Part shown: positions 7,621 through 15,616 of the stretch, piece after piece
Layout of the letters: every line of letters begins with the position of its first letter
Position numbering within the stretch: the stretch's first letter is position 1
Assembly: GCF_004357985.1 (NCBI RefSeq)
Contig: NZ_SMTF01000002.1
Location: 310,001 to 374,000, forward strand
Source of the DNA: Luteimonas aestuarii
GTDB lineage: Bacteria; Pseudomonadota; Gammaproteobacteria; Xanthomonadales; Xanthomonadaceae
DNA length: 64,000 nt
Reading direction: 5' to 3'
Program-made: the position numbers and the translations under genes
Notes under the pieces: generated by a model
What the model was told of the DNA's origin: nothing
Database searches by the model: none
The model's input: the letters and a program-made list of their open reading frames with translations, nothing else

Positions 7621-7797
7621 TCGAAAGTTAACCCGCCGCTTAACGACGCTTTAATCGACTAGGGACTACCTTGGCCCTACCGGAAAGGCGTGCGTCCTCC
7701 TGTTCCATCTCCAGGGTTCCCTCTTCAAGGTTTCATCGTCAGATCGCGGTAAATCGGGGCAACACCCTTCGGGCCCGGCGACGGCATCGCCAGGGCC

Positions 7798-7948
7798 CTT
7801 TTTGTGGCTCGCCGTCCATGGCGGCCACCCTTCGGGCCAGCGCTGCGCGCTGTCAAAAACCGCTCCCGACGGCTTTTTGTGGCTGGCGGTCCCTGGTGGC
7901 CACCTTCCTGGCCGGCGTTGCGCGCCGCCAAAAGTCGCTCCAGGCGAT
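7798..7948. repeat. two imperfect 75-bp tandem units in a 459-base non-coding gap
   Basis: The gap 7621-8079 between rimK and the response regulator has no supported gene. Within it, CTTTTTGTGGC recurs at 7798, 7873 and 7949, spaced 75 and 76 bases. Each unit contains a GGCGGTCC(A/C)TGGNGGCCACC core, a GCGCGC hairpin-prone segment and an A-run. Short open frames through it (for example RHGRRATKR-type peptides) are repeat-derived and rejected. Each unit could fold and end in a T-run, so attenuation is possible. Confidence 0.65.
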
Positions 7949-8079
7949 TTTTTGTGGGCGCATCGCGGGGCGGTACGGGTGTACACGCCGCCCTCGCCGC
8001 GTCGTGTGACAGAATCCAGTGCCGCGCCGGAACGCAACGCGCTCCGTGCGGTCGAACCTTGCCCAGCCTCGAGCCCGCC

Positions 8080-8763
8080 ATGCGCATCCTCGTCATCGAA
8101 GACAACCAGGACATCGCCGCCAACCTCGGCGACTACCTTGAAGACCGCGGCCACACCGTCGATTTCGCCGCCGACGGCGTGACCGGCCTGCACCTCGCGG
8201 TGGTGCACGAGTTCGATGCCATCGTGCTCGACCTCAACCTGCCCGGCATGGACGGCCTGGAAGTCTGCCGCAAGCTGCGCAACGACGCGCGCAAGCAGAC
8301 CCCGGTGCTGATGCTCACCGCGCGCGACAGCCTGGACAACAAGCTGGCCGGCTTCGATTCGGGCGCCGACGACTACCTGATCAAGCCGTTCGCGCTGCAG
8401 GAAGTGGAAGTGCGCCTCAACGCGCTGTCGCGCCGCGGCAAGGGCGTGCAGACCCGCGTGCTGGACGTGGGCGACCTGGAATACAACCTCGACACGCTGG
8501 AAGTGCGCCGCGAGGGCAAGCTGCTGCAGCTCAACCCGACGGCGTTGAAGATCCTGCAGGCGTTGATGGAAGCATCGCCCGCGGTGGTGACGCGGCAGGA
8601 CCTGGAAACCCGCGTCTGGGGTGAGGAGCTGCCGGATTCGGACTCGCTGCGCGTGCATATCCACGGCCTGAGGGCGGTGATCGACAAGCCGTTCCCAACG
8701 CCGTATATCCAGACCCGGCACGGCATCGGCTACCGGATCGCCGCGCCCGATGGCGGCAACTGA
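8080..8763 (+). CDS. OmpR-family response regulator
   Basis: A 227-residue regulator. The receiver domain covers residues 1-115: acidic pocket VIEDNQD, phospho-acceptor in IVLDLNLPGMDG, switch Thr in MLTARD and the conserved Lys in YLIKPF. The C-terminal winged helix runs from about 125 to 220 (LQLNPTALKILQALMEASPA, ending HGIGYRI). The start is ATG at 8080; upstream in-frame codons run through repeats and are rejected. It overlaps the histidine kinase gene by 14 bases, so the two form one operon. The signal is unknown; related pairs in xanthomonads sense iron or envelope stress, but no specific assignment is made. Confidence 0.93.
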   Translation: MRILVIEDNQDIAANLGDYLEDRGHTVDFAADGVTGLHLAVVHEFDAIVLDLNLPGMDGLEVCRKLRNDARKQTPVLMLTARDSLDNKLAGFDSGADDYLIKPFALQEVEVRLNALSRRGKGVQTRVLDVGDLEYNLDTLEVRREGKLLQLNPTALKILQALMEASPAVVTRQDLETRVWGEELPDSDSLRVHIHGLRAVIDKPFPTPYIQTRHGIGYRIAAPDGGN

Positions 8764-10114
8764 CCCGGGCACAGTGCCCCCGCGCGGTAGTGCCGGGCGT
8801 CGTTACCGGCGCCGTCTGCGCAGCCGCATCATCCTGTCTTTCGTGCTGCTCGGCCTCGGGCTGACGGCGCTGTTCGCCTTCCTCACGCAGGAGGCGCGCA
8901 ACCGTGTCGAGAACGCGCTGGTCGAAGACGTGATGAATCGCAACATCGACGAGTACGCGCGCCGCTATTACGTCGATCCCAGTCGCAATCCCGATCTGCC
9001 GGTCCAGCAGATGTTCGCACGCGTGGTGAAGCAGGATCGCTTCGAGTCCCTGCGGATCGAGGAGCCGGATTGGTACGACTTGCCCAACGGCAACCACAAC
9101 CTGAGTGGTGTAGACGATAACGGTGAACCGTTCACCTACAAGCTCGCAGTGCGCAAGACGCCGGAAGAATGGTTCTTTCTCGCCTACGACCTGACCCAAG
9201 CGAAACAGGGCGAGGAACAGTTCCGCCGAGCCATCTATGGCTCGGTGTTCTTGTTCACTGTGCTGTCGCTGCTGCTTGGCTGGTGGTCCGCATCGCGCGT
9301 CATGAGTCCCGTGTCGGAACTGGCCAGCCGGCTGGGGCGGTCCGGCGACAGCACCTCCCCGGCGCCGCTCGCCCCGCATTTCCCCGACGACGAGGTCGGC
9401 GAACTGGCCAAGGCGCTGGACGATTACGCTGCGCGGCTCACCGAGGTGGTGCAGCGCGATCGCGAGTTCAACGCCGACGTGAGCCATGAGCTGCGCACGC
9501 CACTGGCGGTGATCCGCGGGGCAGTGGAGCTGCTGCTGTCGCGCCCGGAACTGGACGACAAGACCCGCGCGCGCCTGTTGCGCATCCAGCGCGCCGAGCA
9601 GCAGTGCACCGACCTGATCAGCGCCTTGCTGCTGCTGTCGCGCAACGAGCGCGGCCACGGCAACACCGACGTGGCCAGGGTGGCCGAGCAGTTGCTGGAC
9701 GCGCATCGCGTGCAGATCGGTGCCAAGCCGCTGCAGCTGCAGCTGGAGGGCGGTACCGGGCAGGTGGTGGTCGATGCACCAGAGGCGGCGGTCAACGTGG
9801 CGCTGGGGAATCTGATCGGCAACGCGGTCAAGTACACGCAGCAGGGCGCGGTGGTGGTGCGGCTGCTGGACAACGCGGTGGAAGTGATCGACTCCGGCCC
9901 AGGCCTGAGCGCGGAGGACGCGGCGAAGCTGTTCGAGCGCGGCTATCGTGGCTCGCACGCAGAACACACCCAGGGCGGCGGCATCGGCCTGTCGATCGTA
10001 CGCCGCCTGTGCGCGCTCTATGGCTGGAGCGTGCGCGTGGTGCCGGGCGACACGCAGGGCGTCGTCGCCACGCTGACGTTCCGGCCCAACGGCGACCACG
10101 ACTTCGACGGATGA
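8750..10114 (+). CDS. sensor histidine kinase, partner of the upstream regulator
   Basis: A 454-residue inner-membrane kinase. TM1 is at about 28-48 (IILSFVLLGLGLTALFAFL), a periplasmic sensor of about 120 residues follows, and TM2 is at about 165-185 (SVFLFTVLSLLLGWW). A HAMP-like linker leads to the H-box DVSHELRTPLAVIRG with the phospho-acceptor His near 246. The ATPase has the N-box NLIGNAVKYTQQG, G1 VIDSGPGLS and G2 GGGIGLSIVRRL. The periplasmic part is acidic and aromatic (EEPDWYDLPNGNHN). It is translationally coupled to the response regulator. Specific ligand not inferable; a resemblance to iron-sensing VgrS was considered but not supported. Confidence 0.92.
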   Translation: MAATDPGTVPPRGSAGRRYRRRLRSRIILSFVLLGLGLTALFAFLTQEARNRVENALVEDVMNRNIDEYARRYYVDPSRNPDLPVQQMFARVVKQDRFESLRIEEPDWYDLPNGNHNLSGVDDNGEPFTYKLAVRKTPEEWFFLAYDLTQAKQGEEQFRRAIYGSVFLFTVLSLLLGWWSASRVMSPVSELASRLGRSGDSTSPAPLAPHFPDDEVGELAKALDDYAARLTEVVQRDREFNADVSHELRTPLAVIRGAVELLLSRPELDDKTRARLLRIQRAEQQCTDLISALLLLSRNERGHGNTDVARVAEQLLDAHRVQIGAKPLQLQLEGGTGQVVVDAPEAAVNVALGNLIGNAVKYTQQGAVVVRLLDNAVEVIDSGPGLSAEDAAKLFERGYRGSHAEHTQGGGIGLSIVRRLCALYGWSVRVVPGDTQGVVATLTFRPNGDHDFDG

Positions 10115-10189
10115 GCGGCGCCGTGCGTTAACCCTGCCGTGACCTCCCGCGTGGGATGCTCGACATTCGCCACACGGAGCAGTCGAACG

Positions 10190-10972
10190 ATGAATGCGCC
10201 GCGAGCTTGTCGCCCCGGCTTCCGCCTGCGATGGCGGGCCGCGTTGCTGGGCGTGCTTTGCATGCCGATGGCGACCATTGCCGAAGGGCCATCCTCCGAG
10301 ATTGCCGAACCACGCGCAGCGGTCGGCCTGGAGGCACGTGAGGCCATGGTGCGTGAGCAGCTCGCGACCAGGGGCATCGACGATCCGCGCGTCGTGCAGG
10401 CGATGCGCACCGTGCAGCGGCACCGGCTGGTGCCACTGCACCTGGCTGCCGAAGCCTACGACGACCGCCCGCTGCCGATCGGCCACGGCCAGACCATCTC
10501 GCAGCCGTACATCGTCGCCTTGATGACGCAACTGGCCGGGTTGGGAAGCGACGACCGTGTGCTGGAGGTCGGCACTGGCTCCGGCTACCAGGCCGCGGTC
10601 CTCGCCGAACTGGCGCGCGAGGTGTACACCATCGAGATCGTCGCGCCACTGGCCGAACGGGCGGCGCGCGACCTGCGTGCGCTGGGCTACGACAACATCG
10701 AGGTCAGGGCCGGCGATGGCTACGCCGGCTGGCCGGAGCATGCGCCATTCGATGTCATCGTGGTCACGGCCGCGCCGGAGCGCATCCCCGAGCCGCTGCT
10801 GGAGCAGTTGAAGCCGGGTGGAAGGCTGGTCATCCCGGTCGGACCGATGCACGCGGCACAGGAACTGCGCGTGGTCGAGAAGCGCGAGGACGGCAGCGTG
10901 GTTGAGCGCAGCGTCATTCCGGTGCGCTTCGTGCCGTTGACAGGTGATGCGGCGGAGCGGGACCGTCGGTAA
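10190..10972 (+). CDS. pcm: exported protein-L-isoaspartate O-methyltransferase homologue
   Basis: A 260-residue Pcm-family SAM-dependent methyltransferase that repairs isoaspartyl residues. Family motifs are present: MVREQLATRGIDDPRVVQAM, then DRPLPIGHGQTISQPYIVA, SAM motif I VLEVGTGSGYQAAVLAEL and LKPGGRLVIPVG. Unlike cytoplasmic Pcm (about 210 residues) it has a ~45-residue N-terminal extension with a basic stretch and hydrophobic core (RWRAALLGVLCMPMATIAEG), a likely signal peptide. The start is ATG at 10190 with GGAG upstream. A methyl transferase outside the cytoplasm would lack SAM, so either export or cleavage is uncertain. Confidence 0.88.
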   Translation: MNAPRACRPGFRLRWRAALLGVLCMPMATIAEGPSSEIAEPRAAVGLEAREAMVREQLATRGIDDPRVVQAMRTVQRHRLVPLHLAAEAYDDRPLPIGHGQTISQPYIVALMTQLAGLGSDDRVLEVGTGSGYQAAVLAELAREVYTIEIVAPLAERAARDLRALGYDNIEVRAGDGYAGWPEHAPFDVIVVTAAPERIPEPLLEQLKPGGRLVIPVGPMHAAQELRVVEKREDGSVVERSVIPVRFVPLTGDAAERDRR

Positions 10973-10975
10973 GAG

Positions 10976-11052
10976 GTAGGGCGGGCCCTGGCCCGCCATC
11001 GTCACCGGTCAGGTCCGCGCGAACGTCCCCGGCGGGCCGGGGCCCGCCCTAC
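10976..11052. terminator. long inverted repeat between convergent pcm and ilvE
   Basis: The arm GTAGGGCGGGCCCTGGCCCGCC (shown here only as its two halves GTAGGGCGGGC and CCTGGCCCGCC) at 10976-10997 pairs with its reverse complement at 11031-11052 with one mismatch. Each arm is itself a small GGGCCC-type palindrome. The right arm overlaps the ilvE stop codon. It probably serves as a bidirectional transcription end; similar GTAGGGCGGG elements are common between xanthomonad genes. Confidence 0.7.
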
Positions 11053-11960
11053 ACCGGCTCCAGCCAGCCGCGCTTGTCCTGCGTCGTGCCGTTGAACAGG
11101 CCGAAGAACAGGTCCTGCAGCCGACGCGTCAGCGGCCCGGCCTTGCCGGCGCCGACCTGGCGGCCGTCGACCGAACGGATGGGCGTGATCTCGGCCGCGG
11201 TGCCGCACATGAAGAGCTCGTCGCACAGGTAGAGGTACTCGCGCGGCAGGTCGCGCTCGATCACGTCGATGCCGGCATCGCGCGCCAGGGTGATGATCGA
11301 ATTGCGGGTGATGCCGTTGAGCAGCGCGGCGCTGACCGGCGTGGTGTGCAGCGCGCCGTCGAACACCAGGAACAGGTTCTCGCCGGCGCCTTCGCTGAGC
11401 AGGCCGGTCGAGGCCAGCGCGATGCCTTCGCCGAAACCGAGCCGCCGCGCCTCGCGCGCCACCAAGGTGCCGGACAGGTAGTTGCCGCCGGCCTTGGCGC
11501 CCGCGGGAATGGTGTTCGGCGCGAACCGCTGCCAGCTCGACACGCAGGCGTCGATGCCGTTCTCCAGCGCTTCGGCGCCGAGGTACTGGCCCATTTTCCA
11601 CGTCGCCACGGCCACGTCGGTCGGCGTGTCCGCCGACAGGCCGAAGCCGCCGAGGCCACGGAACGCGACCGGGCGCAGGTAATCGGTAGTGTTGCCGTTG
11701 GCCGAAATCACCTCGCGGCAGGCTGCGTTGATCTGGTCGAGCGGGTAGGGGATGTCGATTTCGTGGATCTTGGCCGACTGGTACAGGCGCTGGTTATGGT
11801 CGTTGAGCCGGAAGATCACCGGGCCATCGGGCGTGTCGTAGCAGCGGATGCCCTCGAACACCGACGACCCGTAATGCAGCGCATGCGCCATGACGTGCGT
11901 GGTGGCCTCGGCCCAGGGCTTGATGGTGCCGTTGTGCCAGATCCATTGCGGGTATTGCAT
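11049..11960 (-). CDS. ilvE: branched-chain amino acid aminotransferase
   Basis: A 303-residue class IV PLP aminotransferase catalysing the last step of Leu, Ile and Val synthesis. The PLP lysine lies in AKAGGNYLSGTLVAREA. Other family segments are HALHYGSSVFEGIRCY, GLLSEGAGENLFLV, ALLNGITRNSII and DELFMCGTAAEITPIRSVDG. The start is ATG at 11960 (MQYPQWIWHNG), the usual IlvE beginning; an upstream in-frame start adding MAALALPGT is less likely. Cytoplasmic. It converges on pcm with a hairpin between. Confidence 0.95.
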   Translation of the reverse strand: MQYPQWIWHNGTIKPWAEATTHVMAHALHYGSSVFEGIRCYDTPDGPVIFRLNDHNQRLYQSAKIHEIDIPYPLDQINAACREVISANGNTTDYLRPVAFRGLGGFGLSADTPTDVAVATWKMGQYLGAEALENGIDACVSSWQRFAPNTIPAGAKAGGNYLSGTLVAREARRLGFGEGIALASTGLLSEGAGENLFLVFDGALHTTPVSAALLNGITRNSIITLARDAGIDVIERDLPREYLYLCDELFMCGTAAEITPIRSVDGRQVGAGKAGPLTRRLQDLFFGLFNGTTQDKRGWLEPV

Positions 11961-12101
11961 GGGTGTTCCCGGAAGTGCGAGGGCGGCCATTTTGCCTGAT
12001 TGCCGGGCATCGAGAGCTTGTTTCCATGGCCAGGCGCATCGCCCGGCGACCGTATGGGGATCGCGAGCACGGATGCGGGTTGCGTGCTGTCGGGGGTTCG
12101 C

Positions 12102-12830
12102 TCAGAAGCTGACCCACCAGCAGCCCAGGTGACGGCGCAGGCCGAACACCGTGCGCGATGGCGTGTTGCCCCCAGCCAGCGTCTGGTCCACCTGCAGTGC
12201 ATACGGCACCCGGCGGCGCGGTGGCGGTGGCGTGGCCGGTTCCGGCACCGTGGTCGCGGCGTCGTCTGCAGTCTGCGATGCGTTGCCGCGTGCCAGCGAT
12301 CGCGCGGAAGGTCGCCAGGGCGTGGTCCTGCGCATCAGCTCGGACGAGGAGGGCGGCCGCGCCGGATCGACGCCGTCGTTCGCGGGACCGCCTTCCATGC
12401 CTTCGGCCGGTGACGCGGCCGGCGCGACCTCGGGCGTGTCTTCCGGGAACAGCGGCCGCGCATCCACCAGGGGGCGCTGGGCGATGGCATCGAGCCGGTC
12501 CATGATCGCGTAGCCATCGCGGTGGCCGATGCCGGGCCAGTGGTAGACCGCGGCCAGGCGGTTGGCATCGCGTGCATCGATGGCCATGGTCAGTTCGAAC
12601 GTCAGGTCCTGCAACGTGCGGTTGCAGCCGCGACGATGCGGCGAGGCCTGGCCCTCATCCGTCCCGCGCTGCAGCCGGCTGACGGCACCCACGTCCTCGC
12701 ATGCGCGATCGGTGAAGACGGTGCGGCCGTCCGCGGTTTCGCAGCGCTGCACCTGGGCCTGCGTCGGCTGCGCCGTGCCGGCGACCAGCCAGAGCAGGCA
12801 GACGAAGGCAAGGGAGGGCACGCGGCACAT
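12102..12830 (-). CDS. secreted DUF4124-like protein (paralogue of the 14657 gene)
   Basis: A 242-residue exported protein. The signal peptide is about residues 1-26 (LAFVCLLWLVAGTAQPTQAQ). A DUF4124-type module follows (VQRCETADGRTVFTDRACED) with two Cys that probably form a disulphide. Next is a helical stretch after a third Cys (GCNRTLQDLTFELTMAIDAR, DANRLAAVYHWPG), then a Pro/Ala/Glu-rich low-complexity region of about 70 residues, and a C-terminal GCWWVSF. The gene at 14657 shares the same order: C...DG..(Y/F)(S/T)D..C, GC..TL, D(A/G)NR, W.G, and GC(Y/W)(F/W). Function unknown. It lies downstream of metF on the same strand with a 64-base gap. Confidence 0.8.
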   Translation of the reverse strand: MCRVPSLAFVCLLWLVAGTAQPTQAQVQRCETADGRTVFTDRACEDVGAVSRLQRGTDEGQASPHRRGCNRTLQDLTFELTMAIDARDANRLAAVYHWPGIGHRDGYAIMDRLDAIAQRPLVDARPLFPEDTPEVAPAASPAEGMEGGPANDGVDPARPPSSSELMRRTTPWRPSARSLARGNASQTADDAATTVPEPATPPPPRRRVPYALQVDQTLAGGNTPSRTVFGLRRHLGCWWVSF

Positions 12831-12894
12831 CGTGGCAGCCTAGCGTCGTGCGCAGGCTTGCGGAAGCGCGTACGGCACGCAGGTCGAGGCGGGT

Positions 12895-13719
12895 TCAGCC
12901 CAGGCGCGACAACACGGCCTGGGTGGGCCGGGCCAGGTTCAGCGTATAGAAGTGCAGGGCGGGTGCGCCGCCCTCCAGCAGCCGCTGGCACAGCGACGCC
13001 ACCACGTCGGCGCCGAACGCGCGCACGCTGTCGGCGTCGTCGCCGTAGGCCTGCATCTTCTTGCCGATCCAGCGCGGGATTTCCGCGCCGCACTGTTCCG
13101 AGAAGCGACGCAGCTGAGAGAAGTTCGAGATCGGCATGATGCCGGGGACGATCGGCACCTCGACGCCCAGCGCGCGCACCGCATCGACGAAGTGGAAGTA
13201 CGCGTCGGCGTTGTAGAAGTACTGCGTGATCGCTGCATTGGCGCCGGCATCGACCTTCGCCTTGAAGTGGCGCAGGTCCGACAGCGCGTCGCCCGCCTGC
13301 GGGTGCGTTTCCGGATAGCAGCCGACTTCGATGTGGAAGTGGTCGCCATGTTCGCGGCGGATGTAGGCGATCAGGTCCGAGGCGTAGCGCAGGTCGCCGG
13401 GGTGGCCCATGCCCGAGGGCAGGTCGCCGCGCAGCGCGACGATGCGGCGGCAGCCCATGTCGCGATACTCGCGCAGCAGCTGGCCGATCTCGTCGCGCGT
13501 GCCGCCCACGCATGAGAGGTGCGGCGCCGCGTCCAGGCCATGCGCGTCCTTCAAACGACGCACGGTGTCGGCGGTGTAGCTCAGGGTCGAGCCGCCGGCA
13601 CCGAAGGTACATGACACGTACTCGGGACCATGCGTCTTGAGCCTGGCCGCGGTGCGGTCCAGCTGCGCGCGCTGTTCGTCGGTCTTGGGCGGGTAGAACT
13701 CGAAGCTGATCGCAGTCAT
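12895..13719 (-). CDS. metF: methylenetetrahydrofolate reductase
   Basis: A 274-residue FAD-dependent TIM-barrel enzyme that makes 5-methyl-THF for methionine synthesis. Signature segments are SFEFYPPKT with the catalytic Glu, VSCTFGAGGSTLSYT, LSCVGGTRDEI, RRIVALRGDLP (flavin-contacting Asp), DAGANAAITQYFYN and VPGIMPISN. Start is ATG at 13719, giving MTAISFEFYPP. It is one of three activated-methyl-cycle genes on this strand, with ahcY and metK further right. Divergent from the DUF3228 gene. I see no obvious regulatory leader upstream. Confidence 0.96.
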   Translation of the reverse strand: MTAISFEFYPPKTDEQRAQLDRTAARLKTHGPEYVSCTFGAGGSTLSYTADTVRRLKDAHGLDAAPHLSCVGGTRDEIGQLLREYRDMGCRRIVALRGDLPSGMGHPGDLRYASDLIAYIRREHGDHFHIEVGCYPETHPQAGDALSDLRHFKAKVDAGANAAITQYFYNADAYFHFVDAVRALGVEVPIVPGIMPISNFSQLRRFSEQCGAEIPRWIGKKMQAYGDDADSVRAFGADVVASLCQRLLEGGAPALHFYTLNLARPTQAVLSRLG

Positions 13720-13890
13720 GGTGGCATCGCAGGGGGCGAGCCGGAATCATATCTCTTTATCGCGATGGATGCGAAAACCGGTGATCGGTGTCCGTAACCT
13801 GCCATTCCCGCTGACGCAGGGCCCCAGCGCTTGGCACCAGTTCGAAGGCAATCCCGTGGCCCGCATCGCGTCCTCGCCACGAAGGCGTTT

Positions 13891-13914
13891 GGCCCCGGCT
13901 TGCGCCGGGGTGGC
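13891..13914. repeat. REP-like GC-rich hairpin
   Basis: GGCCCCGGCTTGCGCCGGGG followed by TGGC forms a compact hairpin in the 265-base divergent gap between metF and the DUF3228 gene. The rest of the gap must hold both promoters, which I cannot pinpoint. Related hairpins occur at 40628-40764. Confidence 0.55.
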
Positions 13915-13984
13915 GGGCATGCCTGGACGCCTGTCCGTGGGGGTCCAGGCAATGCCAGGGTGCGGCCCCGGCTACCATCCCGCC

Positions 13985-14542
13985 ATGTCCATCATCCTCA
14001 CGCCCTTCGCGCGCCCGCGCCTGTTTCCGCGCGAGCCGCGCGCCAACACCATCCGGGACTGCACGCCCGCGCAGTTCGAGCGGCATCTGAACACACGCGC
14101 GCCGCTGAAGGAGCTCGATGGCTATGCGCCGTTCTGCAAGCTGCACGTGCACCGCAACTGGACGTCCACCCGCTGCCTGACCGTGCCCATCACCGACGGC
14201 AACCGGCACCTGCTGCGCAGCGCCTACGAGGCGCGCACGAAGGACGAGCTGCCCGTACTGGTGCGCTGGTTCGAAGGCGTGGAGCCACCGGTCGCCGAAT
14301 ATCTCGTGGTGATCCTCTACAGCGCGGAACAGTTGGCGAAGGAGGGCGCGCCCATCGACGGCGACTGGGGCGTCGTCGGCTGCATGTACACCATGACGCC
14401 AGACGAAACCCCGATGGCGCCGATCACGATGATGCGCAACGCGCTTGGCGTGGAAGAGGGCGGATCGGGCGTACCGCTGGATCGCGCTGCGTATGCGCGA
14501 GCCGTCGATTTCTGGGAGCGCAACGCCAACTGGCGACCCTGA
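13985..14542 (+). CDS. DUF3228 family protein
   Basis: A 185-residue soluble protein with the features I associate with DUF3228: SIILTPFARPRLFPREPR near the start, RNWTSTRCLTVPITDGN, VLVRWFEG, VVILYSAEQLAKEG, DWGVVGCMYTMTPDETPMAP and ITMMRNALGVEEGGSG. Start is ATG at 13985; longer in-frame readings run through the REP-like region and are rejected. No signal peptide or membrane segment. The biochemical role of the family is not known to me. Divergent from metF. Confidence 0.88.
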   Translation: MSIILTPFARPRLFPREPRANTIRDCTPAQFERHLNTRAPLKELDGYAPFCKLHVHRNWTSTRCLTVPITDGNRHLLRSAYEARTKDELPVLVRWFEGVEPPVAEYLVVILYSAEQLAKEGAPIDGDWGVVGCMYTMTPDETPMAPITMMRNALGVEEGGSGVPLDRAAYARAVDFWERNANWRP

Positions 14543-14656
14543 CCGCGGCTCGCGGCCCAACGCTGATTCCCACTCCATCGCGAAGAGTCCGCGATGAGGC
14601 CTGTGCCCCGACTTCCGCGGGACACGCGTGGCGTTCTCCATCGCTACCCGGGCCCG

Positions 14657-15301
14657 TCATGCCGACCAGGTGTGGCCCAGGAAATAGCAGCCCGTGCTGC
14701 GACGCACGTCGAAGTCGGCCACCGTCTGCGCGTGGGCATCCTGCAGGATGACCTGCAGCGTGCCGCCCGCCTCGTCGGCCATGGCGGCCATGCCGAAGCT
14801 GGCGCCGAAATACTCCGCATCCACCACGGCCAGTCCGCCCAGCCGCTCGATGCGCGCCATCATCTGCATTGCCTGCGCATGGGACATGCCCGCCCAGTCG
14901 AAGCTTTCCGCGATGCGGTTCGCGTCGCCCAGCGCCATCGAGGCATGCAGGTCCAGGGCAAGCTGCCGCGGCGTGGTGGCGCAGCCTTGCGAGAGCGGTC
15001 GCCGGGCAGGTGCCGCGTCGCGGGGCTGTCGTGCAACGAATCCACTCTCGAATGGCGCCTCGCCGCGTAGCTGCGCTTCCGCGCGGCGCTCGCGCTGGAT
15101 GCGGTTGAGGACATCGGCCGGAAGCGGTGCGTGATGGCCACCCAAGCTGCTGCAGCTGGTGTCGGAGTAGGCATGCGTTCCGTCGGGCATGGCGCAACGG
15201 GCGACACCCGTGGATGCATTGGCGGCGCGGGGGGCCGCCGACAGCAGGGCGATCGCAGATGCGCAGGCAAAGGCAAGGGTGGACATGAGCAGCAGGCGCA
15301 T
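14657..15301 (-). CDS. secreted DUF4124-like protein (paralogue of the 12102 gene)
   Basis: A 214-residue exported protein with a signal peptide at about residues 1-28 (LAFACASAIALLSAAPRAANA). A DUF4124-type module follows (VARCAMPDGTHAYSDTSCS). Then come a basic linker (ADVLNRIQRERRAEAQLRGE) and a helical domain beginning GCATTPRQLALDLHASMALG, with DANRIAESFDWAGMSHAQAM. The C-terminus is DVRRSTGCYFLGHTWSA. Its domain order matches the 242-residue protein at 12102. The start at 15301 has no clear ribosome site; an internal ATG at 15286 is an alternative. Function unknown, probably periplasmic. Confidence 0.78.
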   Translation of the reverse strand: MRLLLMSTLAFACASAIALLSAAPRAANASTGVARCAMPDGTHAYSDTSCSSLGGHHAPLPADVLNRIQRERRAEAQLRGEAPFESGFVARQPRDAAPARRPLSQGCATTPRQLALDLHASMALGDANRIAESFDWAGMSHAQAMQMMARIERLGGLAVVDAEYFGASFGMAAMADEAGGTLQVILQDAHAQTVADFDVRRSTGCYFLGHTWSA

Positions 15302-15616
15302 GGCGGCAGCGGGGGCTGGCGAGCCTTCATCGGCACGCCGCCACGATCCGGCCACGCACGTCAAGACGGCGTCCGGAATCGGCGAACGGAGGCTGAATTC
15401 ACGCTGGTTTAGCAACCGGGTTCAAGTCCGGTTGCGGGAAGTGGACGAAGCGCCGGGCGAGGCGGGTCGAATTCTCCCGGGAAGCGCGGCGGCTGGCGTC
15501 GCGACGGCCATCGCATTGCCGGCTCGCGCCGCTCGCGCTGCGTCGCATCAACCGCATGCGACGGAAGGGGGCGGGATGTTCATCGCATCGGTGCGGTCGC
15601 GGTTGATGCGAGTGGA
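15302..15616. other. 315-base gap, no gene supported
   Basis: This gap lies between the M20 peptidase stop and the start of the DUF4124-like gene, both on the minus strand. It should contain the promoter of the latter. I see no convincing small gene, RNA or strong terminator in it. Confidence 0.35.

Noticed and set aside
8080..10114. Naming the two-component pair VgrRS or ColRS
   Set aside because: General organisation fits, but I could not find the ExxE iron-binding motif in the sensor domain and have no alignment, so no name was given.
8531..11005. 824-residue open frame on the minus strand
   Set aside because: Antisense to the two-component pair and pcm, which have clear family motifs and ribosome sites.
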